Shown here: positions 1-6,071 of the stretch, piece by piece
Position numbering within the stretch: the first letter of the stretch is position 1
Layout: each line of letters starts with the position of its first letter
Source of the DNA: JACCUZ01 sp038246575
GTDB lineage: Bacteria > Actinomycetota > Actinomycetes > JACCUZ01
Assembly: GCA_038246575.1 (NCBI GenBank)
Contig: JBBRVU010000106.1
Span: forward strand, 1 to 14,066
Length of the DNA: 14,066 bases
Direction: 5' to 3'
Translations under genes and position numbers: made by a program
The notes under the pieces: generated by a model
The model's input: the letters and a program-made list of their open reading frames with translations, nothing else
Database searches by the model: none
What the model was told of the DNA's origin: nothing

Positions 1-235
1 CTAGCGGGAGCAGCAGCTCCAGGCTGGGTCGGCGCTGCCCGGTCTCGAGGCGAGACAGGGTGCTCTTGGACAGGCCGGTCTGCTCGGCCACCTGGGTCAG
101 GGTGAGCCCGCGTTGCTCGCGCACTCGCCGCAGTCGCGGTCCCACCTTCTCCAGCGCCTCGGCCACCGCTGACCCGGACCCGTGGGCCGACGATCGCCCT
201 TGTTGGGCCGACGCGCTGGCGTGCTGTGTCGTCAT
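1..235 (-). CDS. XRE-family transcriptional regulator, N-terminal part (runs off the left edge)
   Basis: On the minus strand an ATG at 235-233 opens a frame that stays open to the window edge, giving 78 residues. After a low-complexity Ala/Ser/Gln leader of about 25 residues there is a classic Cro/C1-type helix-turn-helix at about residues 31-76. Recognisable parts are LRRVREQRGLTLTQVA, then TGLSKSTLSRLETGQRRPS. Proteins starting like this in actinobacteria usually continue into a C-terminal cupin sensor domain, but that part lies outside the window, so the cupin is an inference. The gene is divergent from the flavoenzyme starting at 314, with only 78 bases between the start codons and a palindrome in the middle. 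It is therefore probably a local autoregulated repressor of that flavoenzyme. The helix-turn-helix call is firm; the ligand is unknown. Confidence 0.88.
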   Translation of the reverse strand, partial: MTTQHASASAQQGRSSAHGSGSAVAEALEKVGPRLRRVREQRGLTLTQVAEQTGLSKSTLSRLETGQRRPSLELLLPL

Positions 236-266
236 CCGGCCATTGCACCGCGCGATTCCCGGTTTC

Positions 267-282
267 GGCAACAACGGTTGCC
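267..282. promoter_or_regulatory. Putative operator of the divergent XRE regulator/flavoenzyme promoter
   Basis: GGCAAC-AACG-GTTGCC is a perfect inverted repeat with 6-base arms and a 4-base centre. It sits almost exactly midway between the two divergent start codons, about 32 bases from each. Its size and position fit binding of a dimeric XRE-type regulator that controls both genes. Binding by the adjacent regulator is inferred from position only. No convincing -35/-10 pair could be assigned. Confidence 0.55.
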
Positions 283-313
283 AGCAGGTTCTCTGGGCGG
301 CGACTCTCGTGGC

Positions 314-1267
314 ATGAACGAATACGACATCGTGGTTATCGGCGGAGGCGCCGCCGGACTGTCCGCCGCCCTGGTCCTGACCCGGGCCCTGCGGCGAGTA
401 GCGGTCGTCGACGCCGGGCAGCCCCGCAACGCACCCGCCGCCCACATGCAGGGCTTCCTGGGCTCGGACGGCCTGCCGCCGACCGAGCTGCTGGCTGCCG
501 GTCGGAACGAGGTCGCCGGCTACGGCGGGCACCTGCTCTCCGGCCGGGTCGAGCACATCACCTCCCGCCCTGTTTCCCCCGGCGCCGGGAGGATGCGCTT
601 CGACGTCGACCTCGATGACGGCTCCACCCTTCGAGCTCGGCGCGTGCTGGTCACCACCGGGCTGCGCGACGACATCCCGGACGTCCCGGGCGTGCGCGAG
701 CGGTGGGGGCGAGACCTGCTCCACTGCCCGTACTGCCACGGCCACGAGGTCCGCGACCAACCTCTCGGCGTGCTCGGTGGTGCGCCCGAAGCCCTCGCCC
801 ACGCCCACCTCGTGCGTCAGTGGTCCGGCGACGTCGTCTTCTTCGCCAACGGCGACCCGCTCACGGCCAACCAGCGCGAACAGCTCGCCGCCCGCGCCAT
901 CGGCGTCGTCGACGCCCGGGTCGCCCGGCTCGTGGTCGAGGACGACCGCCTCACCGGGGTCGAGCTGGTGACCGGTCAGGTCGTTCCCCGGGCCGCGGTG
1001 TTCGTCCGGCCCCGGTTCGTTCCCAATGACGCGCTATTGACCCGTCTCGGCTGCGCGACCCACGACAACGGCTGGGTCGCCGTCGATCCCACCGGGCGCA
1101 CCAGCATCCCCGGGGTCTGGGCGGCGGGAAACGCCGTCAACCCACGCGCTCAGGTGATCACCGCAGCAGGCGAGGGCTCGGCCGCCGCCATCGCCATCAA
1201 CAACGACCTCGTCGATGAGGACCTCCCTGTCGCCGTCACCAACTTCCGGCTCGGCCTCCCCCTCTGA
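314..1267 (+). CDS. Thioredoxin-reductase-like FAD-dependent (di)thiol oxidoreductase, CPYC type (copy 1)
   Basis: This 317-residue protein is a class II pyridine-nucleotide-disulfide-type flavoenzyme. The N-terminal FAD-binding Rossmann motif is GGGAAG (about residues 10-15). The redox pair lies in CPYCHGHE with Cys138 and Cys141, followed by His142. The second FAD-contact segment is GVWAAGN...AQVITAAGEGSAAA (about 267-292), with Asn where classical thioredoxin reductases have Asp. The middle domain has GVLGGAPEA, but I do not see the HRR-type NADPH phosphate-binding motif. It may therefore be an O2-using dithiol oxidase of the GliT/HlmI kind or use another donor, rather than a true TrxB. 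The ATG at 314 was chosen because the Rossmann strand begins three residues later; a longer in-frame start at 182 would add an unconserved tail overlapping the divergent regulator's start. It is paralogous to the gene at 10633 and probably controlled by the XRE regulator next to it. Confidence 0.9.
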   Translation: MNEYDIVVIGGGAAGLSAALVLTRALRRVAVVDAGQPRNAPAAHMQGFLGSDGLPPTELLAAGRNEVAGYGGHLLSGRVEHITSRPVSPGAGRMRFDVDLDDGSTLRARRVLVTTGLRDDIPDVPGVRERWGRDLLHCPYCHGHEVRDQPLGVLGGAPEALAHAHLVRQWSGDVVFFANGDPLTANQREQLAARAIGVVDARVARLVVEDDRLTGVELVTGQVVPRAAVFVRPRFVPNDALLTRLGCATHDNGWVAVDPTGRTSIPGVWAAGNAVNPRAQVITAAGEGSAAAIAINNDLVDEDLPVAVTNFRLGLPL

Positions 1268-1356
1268 GGCCCGCCCCGTTCAATCCCATCGGTGCACCAC
1301 CAACATCCAGCGCCGTTGCGAGCCAACCCGTTTCACACAACAGCAAGGAGTTCATC

Positions 1357-1608
1357 ATGCCCACCGAACCACGCACCCCCCAGCACGCCGGGCCCCCGAC
1401 CAAGCACCAGCTGGCGATCATGATCTGGATCGCCGTCTTCCCGACGCTCACGGTGCTCAACCTGTCGATCGGACCGTGGCTCACCGACGCCGGCCCGGTG
1501 CTGCGCACCTTCGTGCTCGCGACCATCGCGGTCCCGATCGTGATCTACGGGATCATGCCCCGGCTGCACCGCGTGCGGATTCGGCTGTTGTCGCGACGCG
1601 CTGCCTGA
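1357..1608 (+). CDS. Small two-helix membrane protein resembling the C-terminal membrane segment of ABM-domain proteins
   Basis: This 83-residue protein starts at an ATG preceded by a strong ribosome-binding site, AAGGAG at 1345-1350 with 6-base spacing. After a Pro-rich leader come two hydrophobic helices, about residues 22-44 and 47-68, ending in a basic tail (RLHRVRIRLLSRRAA). The order Lys-x-x-(hydrophobic)-W-x-x-x-(F/Y)-P, then a GP turn, LRT and a terminal MPxLxR segment, resembles the membrane tail found at the end of some antibiotic-biosynthesis-monooxygenase (ABM) fold proteins. Here no ABM domain precedes it. It lies 89 bases after the flavoenzyme on the same strand and may be cotranscribed with it. 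Its function is unknown; the ABM-tail resemblance is from memory of the family. Confidence 0.78.
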   Translation: MPTEPRTPQHAGPPTKHQLAIMIWIAVFPTLTVLNLSIGPWLTDAGPVLRTFVLATIAVPIVIYGIMPRLHRVRIRLLSRRAA

Positions 1609-1718
1609 GGCACCCCTCGGCCTGCCGACCCGGCCACCCGGAATGACCATTGGCACCACACGCCTCCTGCTGGATGCTGGTCCCTGGCCAGGTCCACCCG
1701 ACGACCCCGGCAGGCAGC

Positions 1719-2996
1719 ATGGAACCAGCTGAGCTCGGCTCGACACGTCGAGCCGTCACTGTCGCGCCGCCTGACCCGCCGCGGGTCGGGCGGCGGTTCG
1801 TCACGCTGTACACCCTGTCCTACGCGGGCGGGTCACTGCTCTTCCTCGGCCCCCTGCTGGTGTCCCTGGCACTGAAGGTCAACGACCTCGTCGGCATCGA
1901 CGACGCACCAAAGAACCTCGCACTGGTGACCGGAGCCGGCTCGCTGCTCGCGATCGTGAGCAACCCACTCTTCGGGCGGCTGAGCGACCGCACGACCTCG
2001 CGGCTGGGCATGCGACGCCCGTGGATGATCGTCGGCCTTGCCGGCGGCGCCGTGGGGACCCTGACGGTCGCCGTCGCCCCCAACATCGGCATCGTGCTCG
2101 TCGGGTGGTGCATCGCCCAGGTCTTCCTCAACGCCTTGCTCGCCGCCCAGGCCGCGATCCTGCCCGACCAGGTGCCCACCGTGCAGCGCGGCCTGGTCTC
2201 CGGCATCCTCGGCGTCTGCCTCCCGGTCGCGTCGGTGGCTGCCACCTACCTGGTCCAGGCCTTCGAAGGACGCCAGTTGATGATGTTTCTGGCGCCGCTG
2301 ATGGTCGGCAGCGTGCTCGTCGTCATCTTCACCACCTCCCTTCATGACCGCCGGCTCGACATGGGCGACAAGCCACCGTGGTCGCTACGGCAGCTGGTCG
2401 GGACGTTCTACGTCAGCCCACGGGCCCACCCGGACTTCGCCTGGGCCTTCACCAGTCGGTTCATGCTGGTCATGGCCTACGCCTTCCTGGTGACGTACCA
2501 GGCGTACTACCTGATCGACGAGGTCGGAGTCGCGCAGAGCGAGGTCGCGCACCAGATCTACCTCGGAACCCTCGCCCAGTCGGTGGCCCTGATCATCGCC
2601 TCACCGCTCACCGGCCGACTGTCCGACCGGCTCCGGCGCCGAAAGATCTTCGTCATCACCGCCGCGGTGATCTACGCCGCAGCACTGGTCATCATCGCCA
2701 CGGCCAGCGGGACCGGTCGTTACCTGCTCGGCATGGCCATCGGCGGCCTCGGCTTCGGCATGTACACAGCCGTCGACCTCGCTCTCGTTGTGGACGTCCT
2801 GCCGGACACCGGTTCCGCCGCGAAGGACCTCGGCGTGCTGAACATCGCCGGGGCCTTGCCCTTTGCTCTGGCGCCCGCTCTCGCGCCGGCCGTCCTCGCC
2901 ATCAGCGGGAACAGCTACTCCGTCCTGTACCTCGTCGCGGGCACCTGCGCTCTCCTTGGCGCCCTCGCCGTGGTCCCGATCAGACGCGTCCGATAG
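1719..2996 (+). CDS. MFS transporter, 12 membrane helices
   Basis: This 425-residue protein (from ATG 1719) is a major facilitator superfamily permease. The MFS loop signature occurs twice, as expected from the internal duplication: GRLSDRTTSRLGMRRPW after helix 2 and GRLSDRLRRRK in the second half, separated by a central cytoplasmic loop (HDRRLDMGDKPPW). About 12 hydrophobic stretches are visible. The style, including SDRTxSRxGxRRPW and the late LPDTGSAAKDLGVLNIAGALP segment, is close to actinobacterial permeases of the sugar/SLC45-like group; the substrate cannot be read. The frame is open back to a TTG at 1650 and includes an ATG at 1674. I chose 1719 because the region before it is unconserved in character, but no start has a convincing ribosome-binding site. 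No adjacent catabolic enzyme identifies a cargo. Confidence 0.88.
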   Translation: MEPAELGSTRRAVTVAPPDPPRVGRRFVTLYTLSYAGGSLLFLGPLLVSLALKVNDLVGIDDAPKNLALVTGAGSLLAIVSNPLFGRLSDRTTSRLGMRRPWMIVGLAGGAVGTLTVAVAPNIGIVLVGWCIAQVFLNALLAAQAAILPDQVPTVQRGLVSGILGVCLPVASVAATYLVQAFEGRQLMMFLAPLMVGSVLVVIFTTSLHDRRLDMGDKPPWSLRQLVGTFYVSPRAHPDFAWAFTSRFMLVMAYAFLVTYQAYYLIDEVGVAQSEVAHQIYLGTLAQSVALIIASPLTGRLSDRLRRRKIFVITAAVIYAAALVIIATASGTGRYLLGMAIGGLGFGMYTAVDLALVVDVLPDTGSAAKDLGVLNIAGALPFALAPALAPAVLAISGNSYSVLYLVAGTCALLGALAVVPIRRVR

Positions 2997-3075
2997 AGGC
3001 TTCAGGCAGCCTCTCGACCCGTGGCCTGCTTCGCCGCCTGACGACCCACGATCTCACCCAGCCGGTCACATCATC

Positions 3076-3094
3076 GGGTGATGCCGGGTCACCC
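3076..3094. promoter_or_regulatory. Putative operator/promoter of the four-gene operon
   Basis: GGGTGA-TGCCGGG-TCACCC is a perfect 6-base dyad with a 7-base centre (19 bp). It overlaps a second dyad, CATCA-TCGGG-TGATG, at 3069-3083. A possible -10 element TAGGTT is at 3105-3110, which would place the dyad over the -35 zone, about 72 bases before the start codon at 3166. No regulator gene lies next to it, so the binding protein is unknown. Confidence 0.4.
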
Positions 3095-3165
3095 CGCCGC
3101 TTCGTAGGTTTCGAACCAGTCCCCCGGCACCCGCCGTGGACACACCGCAAGCCACGGAGGCCGTC

Positions 3166-3855
3166 ATGCAGATCACCACCACGAAGCTCACCCGGGCGGC
3201 CGGCCTGGCCGCCGTCGCCGCCGGCACGCTGTTCATCGCGGTGCAGGTCAAGCACCCCGAGATCACCCTCGACTTCGTCCAGAGCACCGAGTGGACGGTG
3301 CGCCAGTCCATGAAGATCGCCATGGCCACCCTGGCGCTGGCCGGCATCGCCGGCATGTACCTGCGCCAGGTGCGCCAGATCGGGCTGCTCGGGCTGGTCG
3401 GCTACCTGCTCTTCAGCCTGGGCTACTTGGCCATGCTGTGCGTCGAGACGATCGCCCTGGTCGTCGTCCCGGCCATCGTTGCGACCTCACCCGACTACGT
3501 CGGCGGCGTGATCGCCGTGGCCACCAACAGCAGCTCGAGTGCCGACCTCGGCCTGTTCTCGACGCTCAACATGGTGGTCGCCGCCGGGTACCTGCTCGGC
3601 GGCCTCGTGTTCGGCATCGCCCTGTTCCGCGCCGGCGTGCTCGCCCGTTGGGCGGCCGCCCTGCTCGCCGTCGCCTCAGTCCTCACGATGGCCATCCCCC
3701 TGCTCCCGATGGTCAACCAGCGCCTGTTCGCCGTGGTCAACGGCATCGCGATGATCGGCCTGGGCTGGTCGCTGTGGCGCGAGCAGCGCTCCGCTGCGAC
3801 CGACCCCGCGACCAGTGTCGCCCCGGCAGAGCTCGACCCGGCCGGTAACCGATGA
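3166..3855 (+). CDS. Multi-helix integral membrane protein (DUF4386-like)
   Basis: This 229-residue hydrophobic protein has about six to seven membrane helices, approximately at residues 8-27, 48-66, 75-110, 133-158, 161-182 and 186-206. It has a short charged C-terminal tail. I chose the ATG at 3166 because GGAGG stands 5 bases before it (3156-3160); a GTG at 3136 is in frame but has no such site. The helix layout and the SADLGLFSTLNM / GYLLGGLVFGIALFRAG segments resemble the DUF4386-type membrane family, whose function is unknown. It is the first gene of a tightly coupled set: its TGA overlaps the next ATG (ATGA at 3852-3855). No catalytic residues are apparent. Confidence 0.82.
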   Translation: MQITTTKLTRAAGLAAVAAGTLFIAVQVKHPEITLDFVQSTEWTVRQSMKIAMATLALAGIAGMYLRQVRQIGLLGLVGYLLFSLGYLAMLCVETIALVVVPAIVATSPDYVGGVIAVATNSSSSADLGLFSTLNMVVAAGYLLGGLVFGIALFRAGVLARWAAALLAVASVLTMAIPLLPMVNQRLFAVVNGIAMIGLGWSLWREQRSAATDPATSVAPAELDPAGNR

Positions 3856-4535
3856 CCACCCACGGTGCACGTCCCACCCGATCGGCTCGGCCGACCGGGT
3901 GGGTGCCGTTCGCGCTGGTCGCCCTCGTGGTCATCCCCGCGGTCGCCGGGTCGCTGCGGCTCGTCGAGCTCGCCGGCGGTCCCCTCCTGCTGCCCGACAA
4001 CCCCCGGATGACGGCCTCGCCCCTGCCGGTCTTCGTGCACGTGCTCAGCGCGGTGCCGTACGCGGTGCTCGGCGCCTTCCAGTTCTCATCCCGCCTGCGT
4101 CGGCGCCACCCGCGGTGGCACCGCACGACCGGGAAGGCCGTCGTGGCCCTCGGCCTGCTGGTCGCGTTCTCCGGCCTGTGGATGACGCTGTTCTACGCCC
4201 GCCAGCCGGGCACGGGCGAGCTCGCGTACCTCCTCCGGCTCACGTTCGGCTCGGCCCTGGCTGCCTGCATCGTGCTCGGCTTCTCGGCGATCCGCCGCGG
4301 CGACGTGCCGACCCACCAGGCCTGGATGACACGCGGTTACGCCATCGCCCTCGCCGCGGGCACGCAGACGCTCACCCTGGCCGTCGGGCCGGCGGTCTTC
4401 GGCCCCGGCGCCCTCACCAAAGACCTCAGCCTGGGCGCCGCCTGGCTGATCAACCTCGCCGTCGCCGAGGCCGTCATCCACCGCTACGCCCGGCCCCGGG
4501 TCCCGGCCGTCCTGACCGTGGTGGGCACCTCGTGA
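3852..4535 (+). CDS. DUF2306 family membrane protein
   Basis: This 227-residue membrane protein carries the hallmarks of the DUF2306 family. They are His63 in FVHVLSAVPYAVLGAFQFS (about 61-79), a basic loop RLRRRHPRWHRTTGK (81-95), the helix AFSGLWMT (105-112), and THQAWMTRGYA (154-164). About six or seven hydrophobic segments are present. The conserved His/Arg residues at membrane faces could suggest heme, quinone or metal contact, but no function is established for the family. Translation probably depends on the upstream gene, since the start ATG overlaps its stop (ATGA), and its own stop overlaps the next start (GTGA at 4532-4535). The family assignment is fairly secure. Confidence 0.87.
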   Translation: MTTHGARPTRSARPTGWVPFALVALVVIPAVAGSLRLVELAGGPLLLPDNPRMTASPLPVFVHVLSAVPYAVLGAFQFSSRLRRRHPRWHRTTGKAVVALGLLVAFSGLWMTLFYARQPGTGELAYLLRLTFGSALAACIVLGFSAIRRGDVPTHQAWMTRGYAIALAAGTQTLTLAVGPAVFGPGALTKDLSLGAAWLINLAVAEAVIHRYARPRVPAVLTVVGTS

Positions 4536-4771
4536 CCACCGCCCCGCCGCGCGGGTGGCCGACGGCCTACGTCATCCGGGTCAGCGGCCACCTCGACCCG
4601 CACTGGGCGGCCGCCCTCGGCCTGGCCCTGGCTCACGACCCGGATGGCACCACCACCCTCACCGGCGCCGTGACCGATCAGGCCGAGCTGCACGGCACCC
4701 TCGCGCGCATCCGCGACCTCGGCGTCACGCTCATCTCCGTGGCGGCCACCGAGCCGCGGCCGACGCCATGA
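4532..4771 (+). CDS. Conserved small protein of unknown function
   Basis: This 79-residue soluble protein starts at GTG 4532, overlapping the previous stop (GTGA). Its own stop overlaps the next ATG (ATGA at 4768-4771). The core reads YVIRVSGHLDPHW, then a strand/turn DPDGTTTLTGAVTDQAELHGTLARIRDLGVTLISV. This is an alternating beta-alpha-beta pattern ending in an amphipathic helix and a final strand, compatible with a compact ACT/ferredoxin-like fold. I recognise the GHLDxHW...DGTTTLTG...DQAxLHGxLxRxRDLGxxLISV pattern as a recurrent small actinobacterial protein, but no function is known to me. Its place between two membrane-protein genes suggests a cytosolic partner or regulator of them. A longer frame open from 3815 overlaps the DUF2306 gene and is not used. 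Confidence 0.8.
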   Translation: MTTAPPRGWPTAYVIRVSGHLDPHWAAALGLALAHDPDGTTTLTGAVTDQAELHGTLARIRDLGVTLISVAATEPRPTP

Positions 4772-5769
4772 CGACCTTGGCTTCCACCGCGGCAGTGCCG
4801 CGCTGGGGCGTGCCGCCGGTGCAGCTGGGCCAACGGCGGGTGCTCCACCCCGGCCGCCTGCGATGGCTGCGGGCCCTGTCCTGGTTGGTGCTGCTGTTCT
4901 TCCTCACGGCGGCAGCGTTCGGCCTACCGTTGCAGTGGGCTGCCGACCACCTCGCAGCAGGAGACGCTCCCGTGCAGCTCGCCGGCCTGATCGGGGCCTG
5001 TGTGCTCGCTCTGGTCTGCTACGCCCTGGCCGTCCGGCTCGGCGAGGGGCGCCATGCGGGTGAGCTGGCACTGCGGCCCGCACCAGCAGAGCTGGTCATC
5101 GGCGGGTTGCTCGGCTTGGCGATGATGACTGTGCTGATGAGCTTCCTGGCCGCCACCGGTGCCTACGACATCACCCTGCTCGGCGCGGCACCGGCGTGGT
5201 CCGGGATCGGCCTTGCCGTGCAGGCTGCCGTGACCGAGGAGCTGTGGATGCGCGCCCTGCTCTTCCGCCTGCTGTGGCGGGCATTCGGCGCCGTGCCCGC
5301 ATTCGTCGCCTGCGCCGCGGTCTTCGCCGGCCTGCACCTGGCCAACCCCGGCGCCAACCCCCTCGCCGGAGCCACCGTGGCGGTGGCCGGGGTGATGTTC
5401 TGCGCCCTGTACGCACTGACCGGGCGGCTGTGGGTGCCGATCGGCGTGCACGCCACCTGGAACCTGGCCCAGGGGTACCTGTTCGGTGCTGCCGTCTCCG
5501 GCGGCGACCTCGGCGGGTCCATCGCCGTCAGCACCGCCCGGGCCGGTGTGCCGACCTGGCTGACCGGAGGGGCGTTCGGCCCCGAAGCCTCCGTCGTCGC
5601 CCTGGTCCTGCTCAGCGGGGTCACCCTCGCAGCCCTGGCGCTGATCCGCCACCGCACCCAACTGGCTCGGCGCGAGGCCGCCCACCATCTGCACACTGGC
5701 AGTCACATGAACCACTTCGACGCCACCCTGCTCACCGGTGCACACCACGGCGAGGGTGCCGAGTCTTGA
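4768..5769 (+). CDS. CPBP family intramembrane metalloprotease (CAAX-protease/Rce1-like, ABI domain)
   Basis: This 333-residue membrane protein shows all three CPBP/ABI motifs. They are EExxxR as Glu157-Glu158-LWM-Arg162, FxxxH as Phe186...His190 (FAGLH), and HxxxN as His228...Asn232 (HATWN). These residues form the membrane-embedded metal/glutamate active site of Rce1-type proteases. About eight helices are visible. In bacteria the family has been linked to peptide maturation, bacteriocin self-immunity and membrane-protein processing; the substrate here is unknown. The last ~25 residues after the final helix form a His-rich tail (HHLHTGSHMNH...HH) that looks like an add-on to the usual domain. 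It is the last gene of the coupled set, starting inside the preceding stop codon. The small protein or membrane proteins upstream could be substrates or partners, which is inference. Confidence 0.92.
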   Translation: MTTLASTAAVPRWGVPPVQLGQRRVLHPGRLRWLRALSWLVLLFFLTAAAFGLPLQWAADHLAAGDAPVQLAGLIGACVLALVCYALAVRLGEGRHAGELALRPAPAELVIGGLLGLAMMTVLMSFLAATGAYDITLLGAAPAWSGIGLAVQAAVTEELWMRALLFRLLWRAFGAVPAFVACAAVFAGLHLANPGANPLAGATVAVAGVMFCALYALTGRLWVPIGVHATWNLAQGYLFGAAVSGGDLGGSIAVSTARAGVPTWLTGGAFGPEASVVALVLLSGVTLAALALIRHRTQLARREAAHHLHTGSHMNHFDATLLTGAHHGEGAES

Positions 5770-6071
5770 TCGCCACCCTTGAGTGCGGGAACCACGCCGA
5801 AGGGCAGAACCCATGACCAGCTTTGCTGCGTCCGGAATGTGCCTGCCTTTGGTGGCCTTCGCAGTCGTCCAGGCCCTTTGGGCGTTCGCTCCCCGGGACC
5901 ATTCGCCTGGGGTGGGTAGCACGAGATCTTCTCGACGGGTCTTCCGAGCGGCTCGTGATGACTCCGATCGCTCTCGTGCTCTGCGCCCTGATCCTGGTCG
6001 TCGCGGTCGGTGGCTGACGAAGAACCCGGCCGGTTCGAGTGGCTTCAGCTGCTGCTGGGGTCGTGAGTCGG
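5770..6071. other. 302-base gap between converging genes; no convincing gene
   Basis: This gap separates the plus-strand CPBP gene from the end of the minus-strand exporter. An ATG at 5814 opens a frame with a hydrophobic start (LPLVAFAVVQALWAF) that then turns Arg/Ser-rich. An ATG at 5957 opens a 19-codon hydrophobic micro-ORF (MTPIALVLCALILVVAVGG). Neither has a good ribosome-binding site, and I do not call either as a gene. A weak hairpin lies at 6022-6036. The segment could be a remnant, but nothing in it is recognisable. Confidence 0.5.
6022..6036. terminator. Weak bidirectional terminator-like hairpin
   Basis: GAACC-CGGCC-GGTTC forms a 5-base-pair stem with a 5-base loop between two converging genes. 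There is no U-tract on either strand, so termination is suggested mainly by position. Confidence 0.3.

Noticed and set aside
1636..1656. AATGACC before the first MFS gene as a fourth copy of the shared dyad
   Set aside because: Only one partial arm matches; the CCGG ends, the second arm and the GCGA extension are absent.
2378..3313. A 311-codon plus-strand frame spanning the end of the MFS gene and the start of the next gene
   Set aside because: It is a shifted-frame shadow, rich in Arg/Pro/His, overlapping two well-supported membrane proteins.
6028..6044. GGTTCGAGT resembling a tRNA T-loop
   Set aside because: The flanking bases cannot form the T-stem, and no acceptor, D or anticodon arms are present.
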